From the NCBI GenBank assembly GCA_015178975.1, contig WHVD01000102.1, positions 127,001 to 191,000 on the forward strand: DNA of 64,000 nucleotides, read 5' to 3'. The notes beneath the pieces were generated by a model. The model saw nothing but the letters and a program-made list of their open reading frames with translations, was not told the origin of the DNA and did not search any database. The stretch comes from Hysterangium stoloniferum (Eukaryota; Basidiomycota; Agaricomycetes; Hysterangiales; Hysterangiaceae). Both the position numbers and the translations under genes were made by a program. Of the stretch, positions 10,566-19,919 are shown piece after piece. Positions within the stretch are counted from its first letter, which is position 1, and every line of letters starts with the position of its first letter.

Positions 10566-11484
10566 CTATGTAGCTCCGATGGTAAGGTTTCCTATATGTC
10601 GTGATGCAATTTGTTCGAAAGCTCTAATATATGCTTCGTAGGCCAATAATTTCCATCGTCCTGCCAGCCTCACTATCTCAGGGTCGACTCCCTGTGCTAA
10701 GAAAAAGGAAGCTCCTCCAATACGAAATGAATGACCAAAGGTTGTTCCCCATCCCCATGCATTGAGGATCAAATTTATTCTGTATAGTGCCACTTTTTTT
10801 ATTAATGGTCGTATCTCGCCTTTGTCATCCCGCCAGCAAAAACGTGGATCGTCGGGTCCAGCTGGTACGATCCTCGATAGGTTGATGAGCGCCTCAATTG
10901 GGCAAGCTCTTTGTTGGTCCGTTAGAAACACTGATTGGGATGTGCCAGTTCTGGCAGTTTTCGCTGAAGGTAAGTCCAGGCATGCATACCGTTTGCCATC
11001 ATCGTCCCGACTAATTAGGGCATCTTTGCACTTCAGGTGTTTGTCAACGTTAAAATGTGACCTGGATTGAACAGATACTTCCCCGAATCTCATCAGCCCC
11101 CAAAATGCACATGATGATGCAGCCCAAACCCACGCGTCGAAGGGGTTATCCAAATATAAGGACATTCTCAGAGCAAACAACATCTTCAATTTCACTGGTG
11201 GCCTTGGGGGGGTTCTTCCGAGTATTACCCTGTAAATTTCCCAGTCCTCTCAATGACCACTCTATCCGTGTTCGCTCGTCTTCTGATAACGGCGGTGGCC
11301 AACCTTGGGCTATGTGCCATGCCCTAATTGCTGCTAGGTATTTCCGCGTTATGCTAATCGAAATCGTCTCGAATGCTGTTCCAGCCGTCAGTGCCTCCCC
11401 TAGGAATGATGGATCTGCTGCCACCCAAAGGGCAAAGGAATGTAATATTGGGAAGGAGGCCGGCAGCCTGTCCACTTCTGCCAC
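10566..11484 (-). pseudogene. Tyrosine recombinase of the DIRS element (one frameshift)
   Basis: The N-terminal SAM-like part (11484-11146; AEVDRLPASFPILHSFALW, IRAWHIAQGWPPPL) and the catalytic part (11195-10566) overlap in different frames, so one frameshift lies at about 11150-11200. The catalytic residues of the family are visible: the first Arg in FWGLMRFGEVSV, the H-x-x-R box in GHSFRIGGASFF, the following GRWK, and the nucleophile Tyr in AYEAYIRAF. Such recombinases join a circular cDNA to the target without duplicating it. All catalytic residues are kept, so the decay may be recent. Confidence 0.85.
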
Positions 11485-11753
11485 TGAAAATATGTCGCAA
11501 AATATGTGAAACTTGCGCAGGCCCGATCTGTAGCCACTTGCATCTCATAATGATGCCTCAGAGGCTATAGATGTGAGCATCTGTAATATTGGGTGACGTA
11601 CTGTCACTGGTGGTGGTACGTTGATACCTTTCCATTTAAATAATCTTTCCCCAGCTTTGCATGGTGGTCTCAATACTGATGGGGCCAGGTGCAGTTGACT
11701 TGGCACTATTGGTTGCGATGATGCAATGAATGGGGCTGGCACTCTGACTGGGG

Positions 11754-13320
11754 CTACCACGACTGGATCCGGTGTACCAAATGTCCCGGGATATCTGGGT
11801 AGGCCTGTGTATGAGCCAATGGAAAGCCTTTGAGGAAGGCAGCGATTTGCCCTCGTGAGAGAGCGTCTGCGATATTTTCCCTCATTGGTACGTATTCGGC
11901 TTTCAGCTGTAAATGATTCACGGCTAATAACTTGTAAATTTCCTTGAGGATCTTGTTCGTTTCCTTGCTGCGTGAACGGCCTTTGTTCAAAATGGCGACC
12001 ACGCCCATATTGTCCAATCACACTAAGAAGATCGAACGTGATGGGTCCTGCCGCTGCATTGAACCGATCCGCAATGCTAGCCTCAGGCCCATTTCGACAA
12101 CGACTGCCTCTGCCCAACCAATATCGCATTGGCAAAGTGGGCCAACTTTGAAGCTGGGAGCCCATTTCCATACTGCCCAATGGGTGCCAACCACCACACC
12201 CAGCCCAAAGGAGGTGCTGGCATCCCCCCACCATCCTATGTCAACGACTTCTGGCAATGTGATGGGCAGTTCGTTTGGTAGGTGCTGGAGTATGAATTGA
12301 ATCCACGACATGTCCACGCGGACTGATGAGCTGGGTGGGAATGATGCCCTCCGTGATATGAAACCACTTGCGAATGCCGTGATGGAGCGAAGGAATGGCT
12401 TTATCCATGGAAAGATTGGAGCGATGTGCACCAGCTTCCCGTGAAGGCTCTCTGCCTCATTCATTGAGAATCTGTTCCCATCCGCCATCCAATGCTTGAC
12501 GAGCTCCAGCATTGCATCGAATTTCTCCTGAGGGAGTGATACTGTCTTGGTTTCCAAATTCCACATAAAACCTATGTACTTCTGTACCGTGGAGAAAGGT
12601 CTTGTTTTGGTCATGCTCCATGGTACACCAAACTGTGCCATTAAGGTGATGAAATCGTTCTCTGTCCATACTTGTCCTGGTAAGCGAACGGCCAGGAAGT
12701 CGTCCACCCATTTGAGCAGCCACCCAAAGCCCGCTTTCTGGTATAAGGCTATAAGCATATCTGCTATGCCGCCGAATATCCTGGCACTTGAGGCCAAACC
12801 GAATGCGACTGCCCGATCGACGTACACCAAGCCATCCCAGTAAATGCAACAGGCATTCTGCTGGTCCGGCCTTATGGGGGTTATTCGGTATGCTGTGGCA
12901 ATGTCGAAGGTTGCCGCCACCGAACCTTCTGGTAATGCTAGAATTAACGCTGCTGCCTCTACAAATGTGCCCCATTCTGTTGGGAATTCGTTGGCATTTA
13001 TGTGGCTGTTTATGGAGGAATGATTTGGGTTGTCTCTGGGGAAGGAGAGGTCCTGAATCATACGATAAGTGTTCGAATTTGGTTTTGGGATAAGTCCCAG
13101 GGGAGATGTTTAAAATGGCCCTATGATCCGTTCTAGGTCCTCCGGCTTGAAGCCTATGGAGTACCACCCTGCTTCCTGTTCGATGCTTATATACCTGCTT
13201 ATGAAGTCCATATCTGTTAATGAAGATCTGTGGTTTTCGAAAAATAGCTGTATGTGTAATGATGTTCTTCACCCCAATGTCGAATTCTTCAATTAAACCT
13301 GTTATAATGTTCTGCCAGTC
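11754..13320 (-). pseudogene. Reverse transcriptase / RNase H of the DIRS element (in-frame TGA and an upstream frame break)
   Basis: The RT domain (13061-12018) shows the conserved order PKPNSNTYRMIQDLSFP, EGSVAATFDIATAYR, FGLASSARIFGGIADML and the catalytic LKWVDDFLAVR (about 12690-12720). An in-frame TGA at 12018-12020 is followed without frame change by an RNase H segment (DNMGVVAILNKGRS, VPMRENIADALSRG; 12017-11754). Upstream of 13061 the sequence continues toward SPLGL and a GF/KPEDLERIIGPF stretch, with a frame break near 13100-13110. The organisation RT then RNase H then tyrosine recombinase is that of the DIRS order and differs from LTR elements, which carry a DDE integrase. Confidence 0.85.
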
Positions 13321-13792
13321 CTGTAATATACCATATTCGCTCAATATACAAGCCGCCCCTTCAGGGTTAAGCGGCGTTATGACCCTTCTCGGGTCAGAGT
13401 CGTTTGCACGCCCCTGCTCCGTGGCCATCCTCGAAGCAGATGCTGCATGCATGGGTGTTGATGCAGCTGTCACCCCATTTGCATGAGGATCCGAGTGCCC
13501 AGCCAAAGCAGAATTGCTTACCATTGGGCGCAGTGAGGGCCTGCTTGTTTTTGTCCCCTTGCATAATTGAGGCAGCACTCTTTCCGGCCATTGTGAGCTT
13601 TGCTCTGCAATCAGTGGGAAAGTGTCCCTGTATGCCACACCAAAAACAATGAGAAGTATCCTTCTCAGTACGCAGTCTTTTCCCTGGTGACACTGGCTGA
13701 GCTGGTGATCCCACTGATCGTGGGCGCTTGGGTGGGGTGGCGATGGGTCGGATTGCTGTAATGTATTCAGGGGATTCTCTTAGATAGCTCAA
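13245..13792 (-). CDS. DIRS Gag-like C-terminal region with CCHC zinc knuckle
   Basis: The frame from about 13792 includes a basic, Pro-rich segment (PPKRPRSVGSPAQPVSPGKR) and a single CCHC knuckle, CFWCGIQGHFPTDC. A second frame overlapping it (from 13638) carries NGKQFCFGWALGSSCKWGDSC in one reading and ILQDWQNIITGLIEEF further down. This puts the Gag/Pol junction here. The stop after KRL at 13394 and the continuation in another frame suggest either programmed frameshifting or decay; the sequence cannot tell which. Confidence 0.6.
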
Positions 13793-15073
13793 TATATGCT
13801 ATAGTGTCACAGAGCTTCAACAATAAAACAAGCAAAGGTCCAGTAATTTAAATACTGATAGATTAATGAGCTGCGCTATGAAGCTTAAACAACTCAAATC
13901 AATGCTTATTTTGATTATTGAAAGGTTCAATAGAACTGTGTATGACTCTTTTAGCAAATACAAGAACTATTCCTTGAGAATAGGGGCTGGAAGCTGAATA
14001 TATGCGCAGTAACTTGGCAGAGACTTAATATAAGAGCTTCGGATTCTTGTATGCTTATTTGTAACTATTAATAGTTATTTAACAAGGTGTTAAATAATTT
14101 ATTAATAGAGAAAATAAATTGTATTGGATTATCTGAGTGCTTGTACTTGATTAATTCAATAAACTTAGGGCTGGGCCTTGAGTAATCTAGTATTGGCAGG
14201 GATTTCAGTAAAGATACTTAGATACTTATTAGGTTTATTATCTAATTAATAAGCCTAAAGGGTAGCTGTGAGGCTGGGGAACTTAGATGATTAGCTAAGT
14301 CCAAGAGTTGCTGACAAAGATTCAAGATGCTGCAAGTGTAGGTGCTTGCAGTGAGTGTATCAGACTAAGGCTATTATTGTCCTTAGGATGATTAGATAAG
14401 CTGGTGCTGTGCTGCAAATATGTGTGTGATAAGATGATTTTATTGGAAACTTAGCCCTCCTTATATACATTTTGATAACTCAATGATTAGCTAACTATTT
14501 AGTTTATGAGGTCATTAGTGAAATCATAATGACCTCATATTCTACTCATTATTTACCCTTTGTTTAACATGTGATTCCCCTCTCTGAGACAAGGGTTCTA
14601 AGCTTTGGCTTGAACATGAAGGTTCAAGGCCGCGGTCCCGGGGACGGAAGCAAACGATGAGTCGGCGGAACCTAATAATGACTCGGGTAGTCACGTTCGT
14701 GACCTGTGTGACTCGGGTAGTCACGTTCGTGACTTGTGTGACTCGGGTAGTCACAATCGTGACTTGTGTGACTCGAGTAGTCACATTCGTGACTTGTGTG
14801 ACTCCCGACACTGGAGGCTTATCTAATAAGTCACATGACACCAAAAATGCGCAAACTAGGCTGTAGCAAGGTGCCGAAAGGTAATAACTAAGTAAATAAA
14901 ATATAAATAATTAGTTAAAAATTATAATAAATTAACTAAGATATAATAGCATAATATGAGTTCATATATGCTATTATTTATGCGAAGTTAAAAGGAATAA
15001 GGCTTATTTTTCACAATAAACATAATAAAAATACAATAGAAATTCGAGAAAATATTAAATAATTCAAAGAAAA
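13793..15073. other. AT-rich 1.3-kb block inside the DIRS element, non-coding
   Basis: No coding signal is seen. It separates two parts of the DIRS coding region and is much richer in A and T than its neighbours (for example 14880-15060). CAAT occurs at both possible borders (about 13785 and 15110), and a nested insertion is suspected, but no terminal repeats could be matched. It contains a 30-bp tandem repeat at 14679-14806. Confidence 0.5.
14679..14806. repeat. 30-bp tandem repeat of palindromic units
   Basis: Four copies of a unit like GTGACTCGGGTAGTCAC followed by GTTCGTGACTTGT. Each unit has two nested inverted repeats, GTGACT/AGTCAC and GTCAC/GTGAC, so the array can fold into repeated short hairpins. 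Confidence 0.92.
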
Positions 15074-16006
15074 TTAAGAGAATATTATGAGATAATGTTG
15101 ATACATCACAATTGCTCTCGTGGCATGCAATGCCATCCATGTTGATATTACCGTCAGTGCCTCAATATCCAGACAGCTTAAGTCATGCGACAAGTTACGC
15201 GCTGCCACCTCCCGTTGCTGCACATCATAATTCATCGCCACTTCCCAGCTATGTGATTTCACAATGGATGTTACAATGGAGTGGTGCGCTGAAAGAGCAT
15301 TGGCTCTAATCAAACCCGCATGCATTCTGGTGCGATCCACGGCTGCTGCCACAGCTGCTAGCCAGTCAATTATCGAGATACATTTTTCATTCTCACACTC
15401 TAGCCCTTTAGCCACAATGCCACCGTTTGGTGAGAAGGTGAACTCCTCCACACCCCTCTCTGCTTTTCGCTGTGCCTCAGTGGTGAGTGCAATATAAGGG
15501 ACATGGTAGAGGTTTTTGAAGGCCTCTTCCACTTTCTGCGGAATAGGGATCTCTAGTGGGTTTACTTTGAAGCCTGGGATGATCTCCAGAATCAGTGTCC
15601 TCCTGCTGGTTCGAGTTTCCTCAGGCGGGAAAGTCATAGTTGTGGTCCTCCAAAGATCTTCTGGGCCCACGAACAATCTCGTTACTCCATCCAGTGAAAC
15701 CATTACGGGTCGCCCTTCTTGATCACCGGGGCCATTGTCACTCACTAGCAATTGCCCATGTGCCATTAACCGTGCTATTTGTGCATCCAAATTTTCAATC
15801 TCCGCCGTGGAGGAATGGCCAGTCAGCCCAGAATTTGCATTGTCAGCAACCACATCTCCTGGTGGAACTGACGGCATTTCCGTGGCTCCTTCCCCCCTGG
15901 AAGGTACTTCTTCTGGTGCTGCATCTGTGTGAGTTGGATGCCTACCCTCACTTAGGTTGATACCCAAGTGCGCAAATACCCCTTGTGGTACTACTCCAGA
16001 GGTCAT
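15074..16006 (-). CDS. First ORF of the DIRS element (Gag-like, 310 aa)
   Basis: An uninterrupted minus-strand frame starts just inside repeat A1 with MTSGVVPQGVFAHLG. It encodes an acidic, Pro/Ser-rich N-terminus (EEVPSRGEGATEMPSVPPGD), a helix with the Q-rich segment IENLDAQIARLMAHGQ, and a folded C-terminal half (VEEAFKNLYHVPYIALT, IIDWLAAVAAAVDRTRMHAG). Position and composition fit a Gag-like protein of a Ngaro/PAT element, but no sequence family is recognised. The last ten residues (from about VMYQHYLIIFS) run into the AT-rich block and are probably not original. Confidence 0.65.
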   Translation of the reverse strand: MTSGVVPQGVFAHLGINLSEGRHPTHTDAAPEEVPSRGEGATEMPSVPPGDVVADNANSGLTGHSSTAEIENLDAQIARLMAHGQLLVSDNGPGDQEGRPVMVSLDGVTRLFVGPEDLWRTTTMTFPPEETRTSRRTLILEIIPGFKVNPLEIPIPQKVEEAFKNLYHVPYIALTTEAQRKAERGVEEFTFSPNGGIVAKGLECENEKCISIIDWLAAVAAAVDRTRMHAGLIRANALSAHHSIVTSIVKSHSWEVAMNYDVQQREVAARNLSHDLSCLDIEALTVISTWMALHATRAIVMYQHYLIIFS

Positions 16007-16020
16007 GTTGTGGGATGAAA

Positions 16021-16204
16021 TAAAACAGATATAAGTGACTAAAAGAATGATAATATGTAAAGAGTGGTGATCTTTGGAATGTAACGACAGAGTTGTCGCA
16101 GTAGGAAGGAAAGAAAGGCGCGAGACACTTCCGTACGCTCAGCTGGACGTTGAGAGCCGAAACTACTCCCGGCATGCCAGGGATCGTACGGCACTCGGCA
16201 CTAT
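16021..16204 (-). repeat. DIRS terminal repeat A1
   Basis: 184-bp copy of A at the upstream end of the element, ending GGCACTAT at the boundary with the arm sequence AGCATTATCTTTGCC. It probably contains the promoter, but no motif could be assigned. Confidence 0.9.
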
Positions 16205-16463
16205 AGCATTATCTTTGCCAGGGAGTATGCACAAGTTCTCTTTGTCTGTTGTGATGTTCACATGCCACGTTGCAGCAGTGGCAATGCTCTTTAGCAAACC
16301 TGCAGGAGGGGAAAAGCCAGTGGGTGCTCCAGATCGATCACCCCAAGGAGGAGTGACTTCAATAAGCCGTGATGCATCCACCTCCGATGGTGAATGTAAA
16401 GAGAGGGTGGAATGAGACCGGTCCTTGCCTATGAAGATGTATAAATATATAATACCGCATGAG

Positions 16464-17507
16464 TGTTAAGTTCCCGAACAAAGCTCCACGGATAGTCCCA
16501 CAGAGGTTTCCGGTAACTATTCCAAACACACACTTACTTCCGGGAATTGTCACACGGAGTCCCCGGGTAATAGGTCCCAGGAAAGTTCCGGGGATTATTA
16601 GTACAAGGAATGGTGGTATCAGAATAATTACCAGAAAGATATGGTGAACGACTGAGATGGACTTGGCTTCAGCTTATAGGCTGCGCCCTCGTACACTCAT
16701 TCGGATGTCCATATTTCGAGCTGACAGAATGCATACAGGAAGATATAGATTCCGGAGTTCCCGTGGGAGTTCCGGGAATTGAGTGTGCAGACAGACAAGA
16801 GGACTAGAGACTGTTCAAGGATCAAACTTGTTCAGGGGAAAACTAGTTCGAGATTGAAACTGGATTCTAAGTACATGAATATAGCAGACTTATATAGACT
16901 GTGAAATGTAATAATACCAAATCCGGTATTAATGAGAGGCAGACCTATTAAACATAAAACAAAACAAGTAAATACTAAACTGGGAATTAGGGACGGAACG
17001 GAACGGGAGCAGAGAATGAATCATGACAGGTCATTTAACCATAACTGGAGCAGGGCTCAGTTAGAGGGGTTCCGGAAGTCCGGTCGGAGTCCGGTGACTT
17101 GGTGCACAAGATAGTGTTGGGTATAGACAGGCTTGATGTGCAGGAGGTCCGGTGGAGTCCGGTGGGTTTTCCGATGACTGGTGTGTGAGACACAGAGACA
17201 GATAACAGGAGTGGGGTTCTATGCTCTGTTAGAGGGGTTCCAGGAGTCCGGTGACTGGTACATAAGACACAGAGTGTCGGGTGTATGTAGGGTGGAGTCC
17301 GGAGTCCGGAGGAGTGTGAGGACTGGTCTATGAGACATAGAGGGTTCGGTGCAGACAGGTGGGGTGCATACAGAGAGTCAGGCATAAACAAGTTAACGTG
17401 CGGGCTCCGGTGGGAACTCCGGTTGTTACTATACAATATAGAGGGTCGGGAGCATGTAGGACGGGGTCCGGGGGCCCGGAGGCCGGCGGGTTTTCCAGTT
17501 CCTGACA
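16464..17507 (-). repeat. Solo gypsy-family LTR (divergent, 1044 bp) with TSD ATGAG
   Basis: It starts TGTTAAGTTCCC and ends TTCCTGACA on the plus strand, with direct repeats ATGAG at 16459-16463 and 17508-17512. The block GACTTGGCTTCAGCTTATAGG identifies it as the gypsy LTR family in reverse orientation. It is about 200 bp longer than the other copies, with GGAGTCCGGTGACTGGT-like phrases repeated several times at 17080-17330. It splits the left-arm gene; the two flanks are contiguous in the right arm. Confidence 0.93.
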
Positions 17508-17533
17508 ATGAGCCTAGAAAAAGATATACCTGG

Positions 17534-18205
17534 TGTTTCTGGTTTGTCAGGATCAAAGTACAGATCATTAAGAGCGACTGGTGCAGTTATTTGGAGGTCG
17601 GCATTAGGAAGAATCATTTTTCATAAGAGTCTCTCGAGACCTGAACCACTTTAGTACAGCCAAATGATATAGAAGGAACTAACCTTTGCTCATGGACCAT
17701 TTTCATACCCACTTGCCTTTCACAGTGTGTCCCCAGTACTTTTCCAGGTCCTGACAATACTGTCAATGAGTCTACCGGTACAAAGTAAAAATTCCCACAG
17801 CTTTTGTGCTAAAAGTCTCTGTGGTTCCGTCAGGTTCCGCATATTCAAAAGGTGTTCAGAAGGGGACGATACTAGTGCAGAGGTCCAAGATGGTTGCGCC
17901 TTTGACTCAATGGAGAGGAGCAGTGGCTCAGTGCTGCAAGGTAAAATACTGGATGTGCGAACTTCGGGGGACACACAAGAGCTGTCAGCAGATACAGAGC
18001 TATCGGGAGGTGGTTGGGATAAGCAAGAGTCATCGTAGGAGGGAAAGATGTCCTCCAATGGGAAGCCAGGAACAAGTGGGCCGGTGATAGTAGGAGGTGC
18101 TGCAGACTCATCATAGAGGAACGGACTTAAATGTTGTCCAAGCTTGGCACCAAAGAAGTGGGTGTAGTGGCATGTAGGTTTGAAGTGGTGTGAATGCTGG
18201 CACAC
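17534..18205 (-). CDS. 5' exons of the left-arm gene, unrecognised protein
   Basis: The frame from 18205 to 17720 encodes a Ser/Pro-rich segment (LVPGFPLEDIFPSYDDSC, LSQPPPDSSVSADSSC) and a helix NLTEPQRLLAQKLWEFLL. A second coding block at about 17617-17534 (ILPNADLQITAPVALNDLYF, ending KPETPG) stops at a GTATAT donor. The acceptor side, TTTTCTAG, is the start of the left arm, so this gene runs from the unique core into the arm. No family is recognised. The exon pattern supports a real gene, but the start codon is uncertain. Confidence 0.45.
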
Positions 18206-18619
18206 ACCAGCATAAAGTCAAGTGAAGCTGAGTGGGTCTTGGATCACTAGCCGGGGCGGGCATGGCAAAAAGAGCTTGGAGCACTGCCAGTTGCTGTTAC
18301 TTCTGTGAGTAAATGGGCTACCCATCAAAGCCACTAGTGGCCGAATGCGCCGTATTGTAAATATCGTGTGGCTAACGAAGTGGCCCACCGGTCATCCTAC
18401 TCTTTCGAATTCAGAGGTTCAATGGTAGTGAAATAAAAAGAACTGTTGAAGATGCTGTAAGCATCCTGTGAGATGGGAGATGAAGAGAAGGAAAAGGCAC
18501 CAGTGAACAATAAGGGGAGATTGTCACACAGTGACACTGGGTGAGACCTACGATCACTAAAGAACTCGGGCAAATTACATTTGTCCAATTGAACTCTTAT
18601 TTGTTGACTGTCTGCTCTT

Positions 18620-19833
18620 ATGCCTTCCCCTAATCCAAATGCTGATTCTCGGCAGCAGTACTCAAAGGACCTGAAGGAACGAGTCATATACCAGCACTAT
18701 ACACTAGAACACACCTCCACCCAGATTGCCAATAACCTCAACATGTCACTTCGTGTGGTGCAACATGTCTTGAAGACCCACAAGGAGATTGGAGAAGTTG
18801 TGAAGGATCCAAATAAGTACCAGAAGATGGGCAAGGAGCAGTTGCTGGATGATTGTCATGTTGAGGTATAGTCTTGACCTATCTTCCAGTCATCAGCACA
18901 TCTCTCATTTCTGCTCCAAGTTCATGTTAGCTCTTCTGGAGCGTTCTCCAGACATATACCTGGATGAGATTGCAGAGCAGCTCTTAGAGCAACATAGGGT
19001 TGCTGTCTCTCTCTCCACCATTCAACGGTCCCTCAAATTCCTTGGTATTACAAGTAAAAAGGTATGTGCTCAATGCTTAGTTACTAGTTGTATTACCACT
19101 CACTGTTTTCCAGCTCTCAAAGGTTGCTGCTGAACGTTGCGAAGAAGCTCGTGAAACATTTCAATTTGAGATTGCCAAGGAACCCCCCTGGCATCTTGTC
19201 TTTGGTGATGAGAGTGCTGTGAACATACTCACAACCTACCGCACTATGGGACGTGCAATGAAGGGGAAGTGTGCTACTGTGCACAGTTATTTTCAGCGTG
19301 GAGAACGGTGAGTCCCTTGATGCTCTTGCAGTTGCACCACCTGAGCTACAATCACAGCTATTCAATCCTTCCAGCACTATCCCTCAATGGCATTATTTAT
19401 GCTTATATTGTTCAAGGTTCATTCAATGGTAATACCTTCAAAGCATGGCTTGCAGGACTTCTTGAAGAAATGAACCCATACCCTGAGCCACGGAGTGTGC
19501 TAGTTATTGATAATTGTGCAATCCATCATGTGGATGGTGTCAAAGAAATGTGTGACCAGCGGTAAGCACTTTAACTGTTTAGACATTTTTCAAATGCTGA
19601 ATTCCTGCAGGGGTGTCAAACTTATGTACCTACCACCATACTCACCTGATTTCAACCCAATTGAAGAGTGTTTCTCATTCATCAAGGCTTACATTCATCG
19701 TCATGGTGCACACTTCCGCAGTGAGATTGAAGCTGGTCAGAAGGGCAAGCCTTACTTATTTCTGTATGGTGCTTTAGAGGCTGTCAAACCCCATCACATT
19801 CACGGTTGGTTCCATCATTCTAAATATGTCTAG
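18620..19833 (+). CDS. Tc1/mariner-like DD34E transposase, five exons, intact
   Basis: Exons are 18620-18865, 18921-19061, 19114-19307, 19358-19561 and 19611-19833, separated by introns of 49-55 nt with GT...AG borders. The start MPSPNPNADSRQQYS leads into a helix-turn-helix domain (SKDLKERVIYQHY, STQIANNLNMSLRVVQHVL) and a second one (IAEQLLEQHRVAVSLSTIQRSL). The catalytic triad is visible as the Asp in VFGDESAVN, the Asp in LVIDNCAIH, and the Glu in PDFNPIEECF exactly 34 residues later. It ends WFHHSKYV. All exons join in frame with no stop, so this transposase may be active. No short terminal repeats of its own are seen close by, so the long inverted repeats are the best candidates for its ends. 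Confidence 0.9.
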
Positions 19834-19919
19834 CTAGGTAGTTTTACTTGTTAAATACTCATAGTATTGCATATAAATTGGCATAGAACAAGTACGCAAA
19901 ACAACTATTGCCAGATCTT
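19834..19919. other. Short intergenic gap between convergent transposase and accessory genes
   Basis: The 86 bp between the stop codons of the plus-strand transposase and the minus-strand accessory gene are AT-rich and show no ORF. This tight convergent packing fits one mobile unit. Confidence 0.6.

Larger units (their letters stand above)
9996..16204 (-). mobile_element. DIRS-order (PAT/Ngaro-like) tyrosine-recombinase retrotransposon
   Basis: Read on the minus strand the order is A1 (16204-16021), coding region (16006-10566), B1 (10506-10409), A2 (10408-10225), a ~130-bp spacer, and B2 (10093-9996). This is the split-direct-repeat pattern of PAT and Ngaro elements. The B1/A2 junction equals what would form if the two outer ends were joined into a circle. 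The coding region holds a Gag-like frame, a CCHC knuckle, a reverse transcriptase with LKWVDDFLAV, an RNase H segment and a tyrosine recombinase. The flanks GCATATT and AGCATTATC are contiguous in the other arm (GCATATTAGTGTTC), so there is no target duplication, as expected for tyrosine-recombinase integration. Frame breaks in pol and the recombinase suggest this copy is no longer autonomous. Confidence 0.9.

Noticed and set aside
12457-13638. A 393-residue minus-strand frame overlapping the DIRS reverse transcriptase
   Set aside because: Only its first part (before about 13250) has the composition of the Gag/Pol region. The rest lies in the wrong frame relative to the conserved RT motifs of the 12018-13061 frame.
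14679-14806. CRISPR-like array
   Set aside because: The units are contiguous with no unique spacers, and the host is a eukaryote.
14542-14844. Thr/Val repeat protein (VTQVTNVTTR)
   Set aside because: It is a translation of the palindromic 30-bp tandem array. The array reads open in more than one frame on both strands, so the ORF carries no evidence of coding.
13793-15110. Complete nested LTR in the DIRS element
   Set aside because: TG...CA ends could be drawn in several ways, but no 5-bp duplication was found. Only a 4-bp CAAT match remains, so it is listed as an unassigned block.
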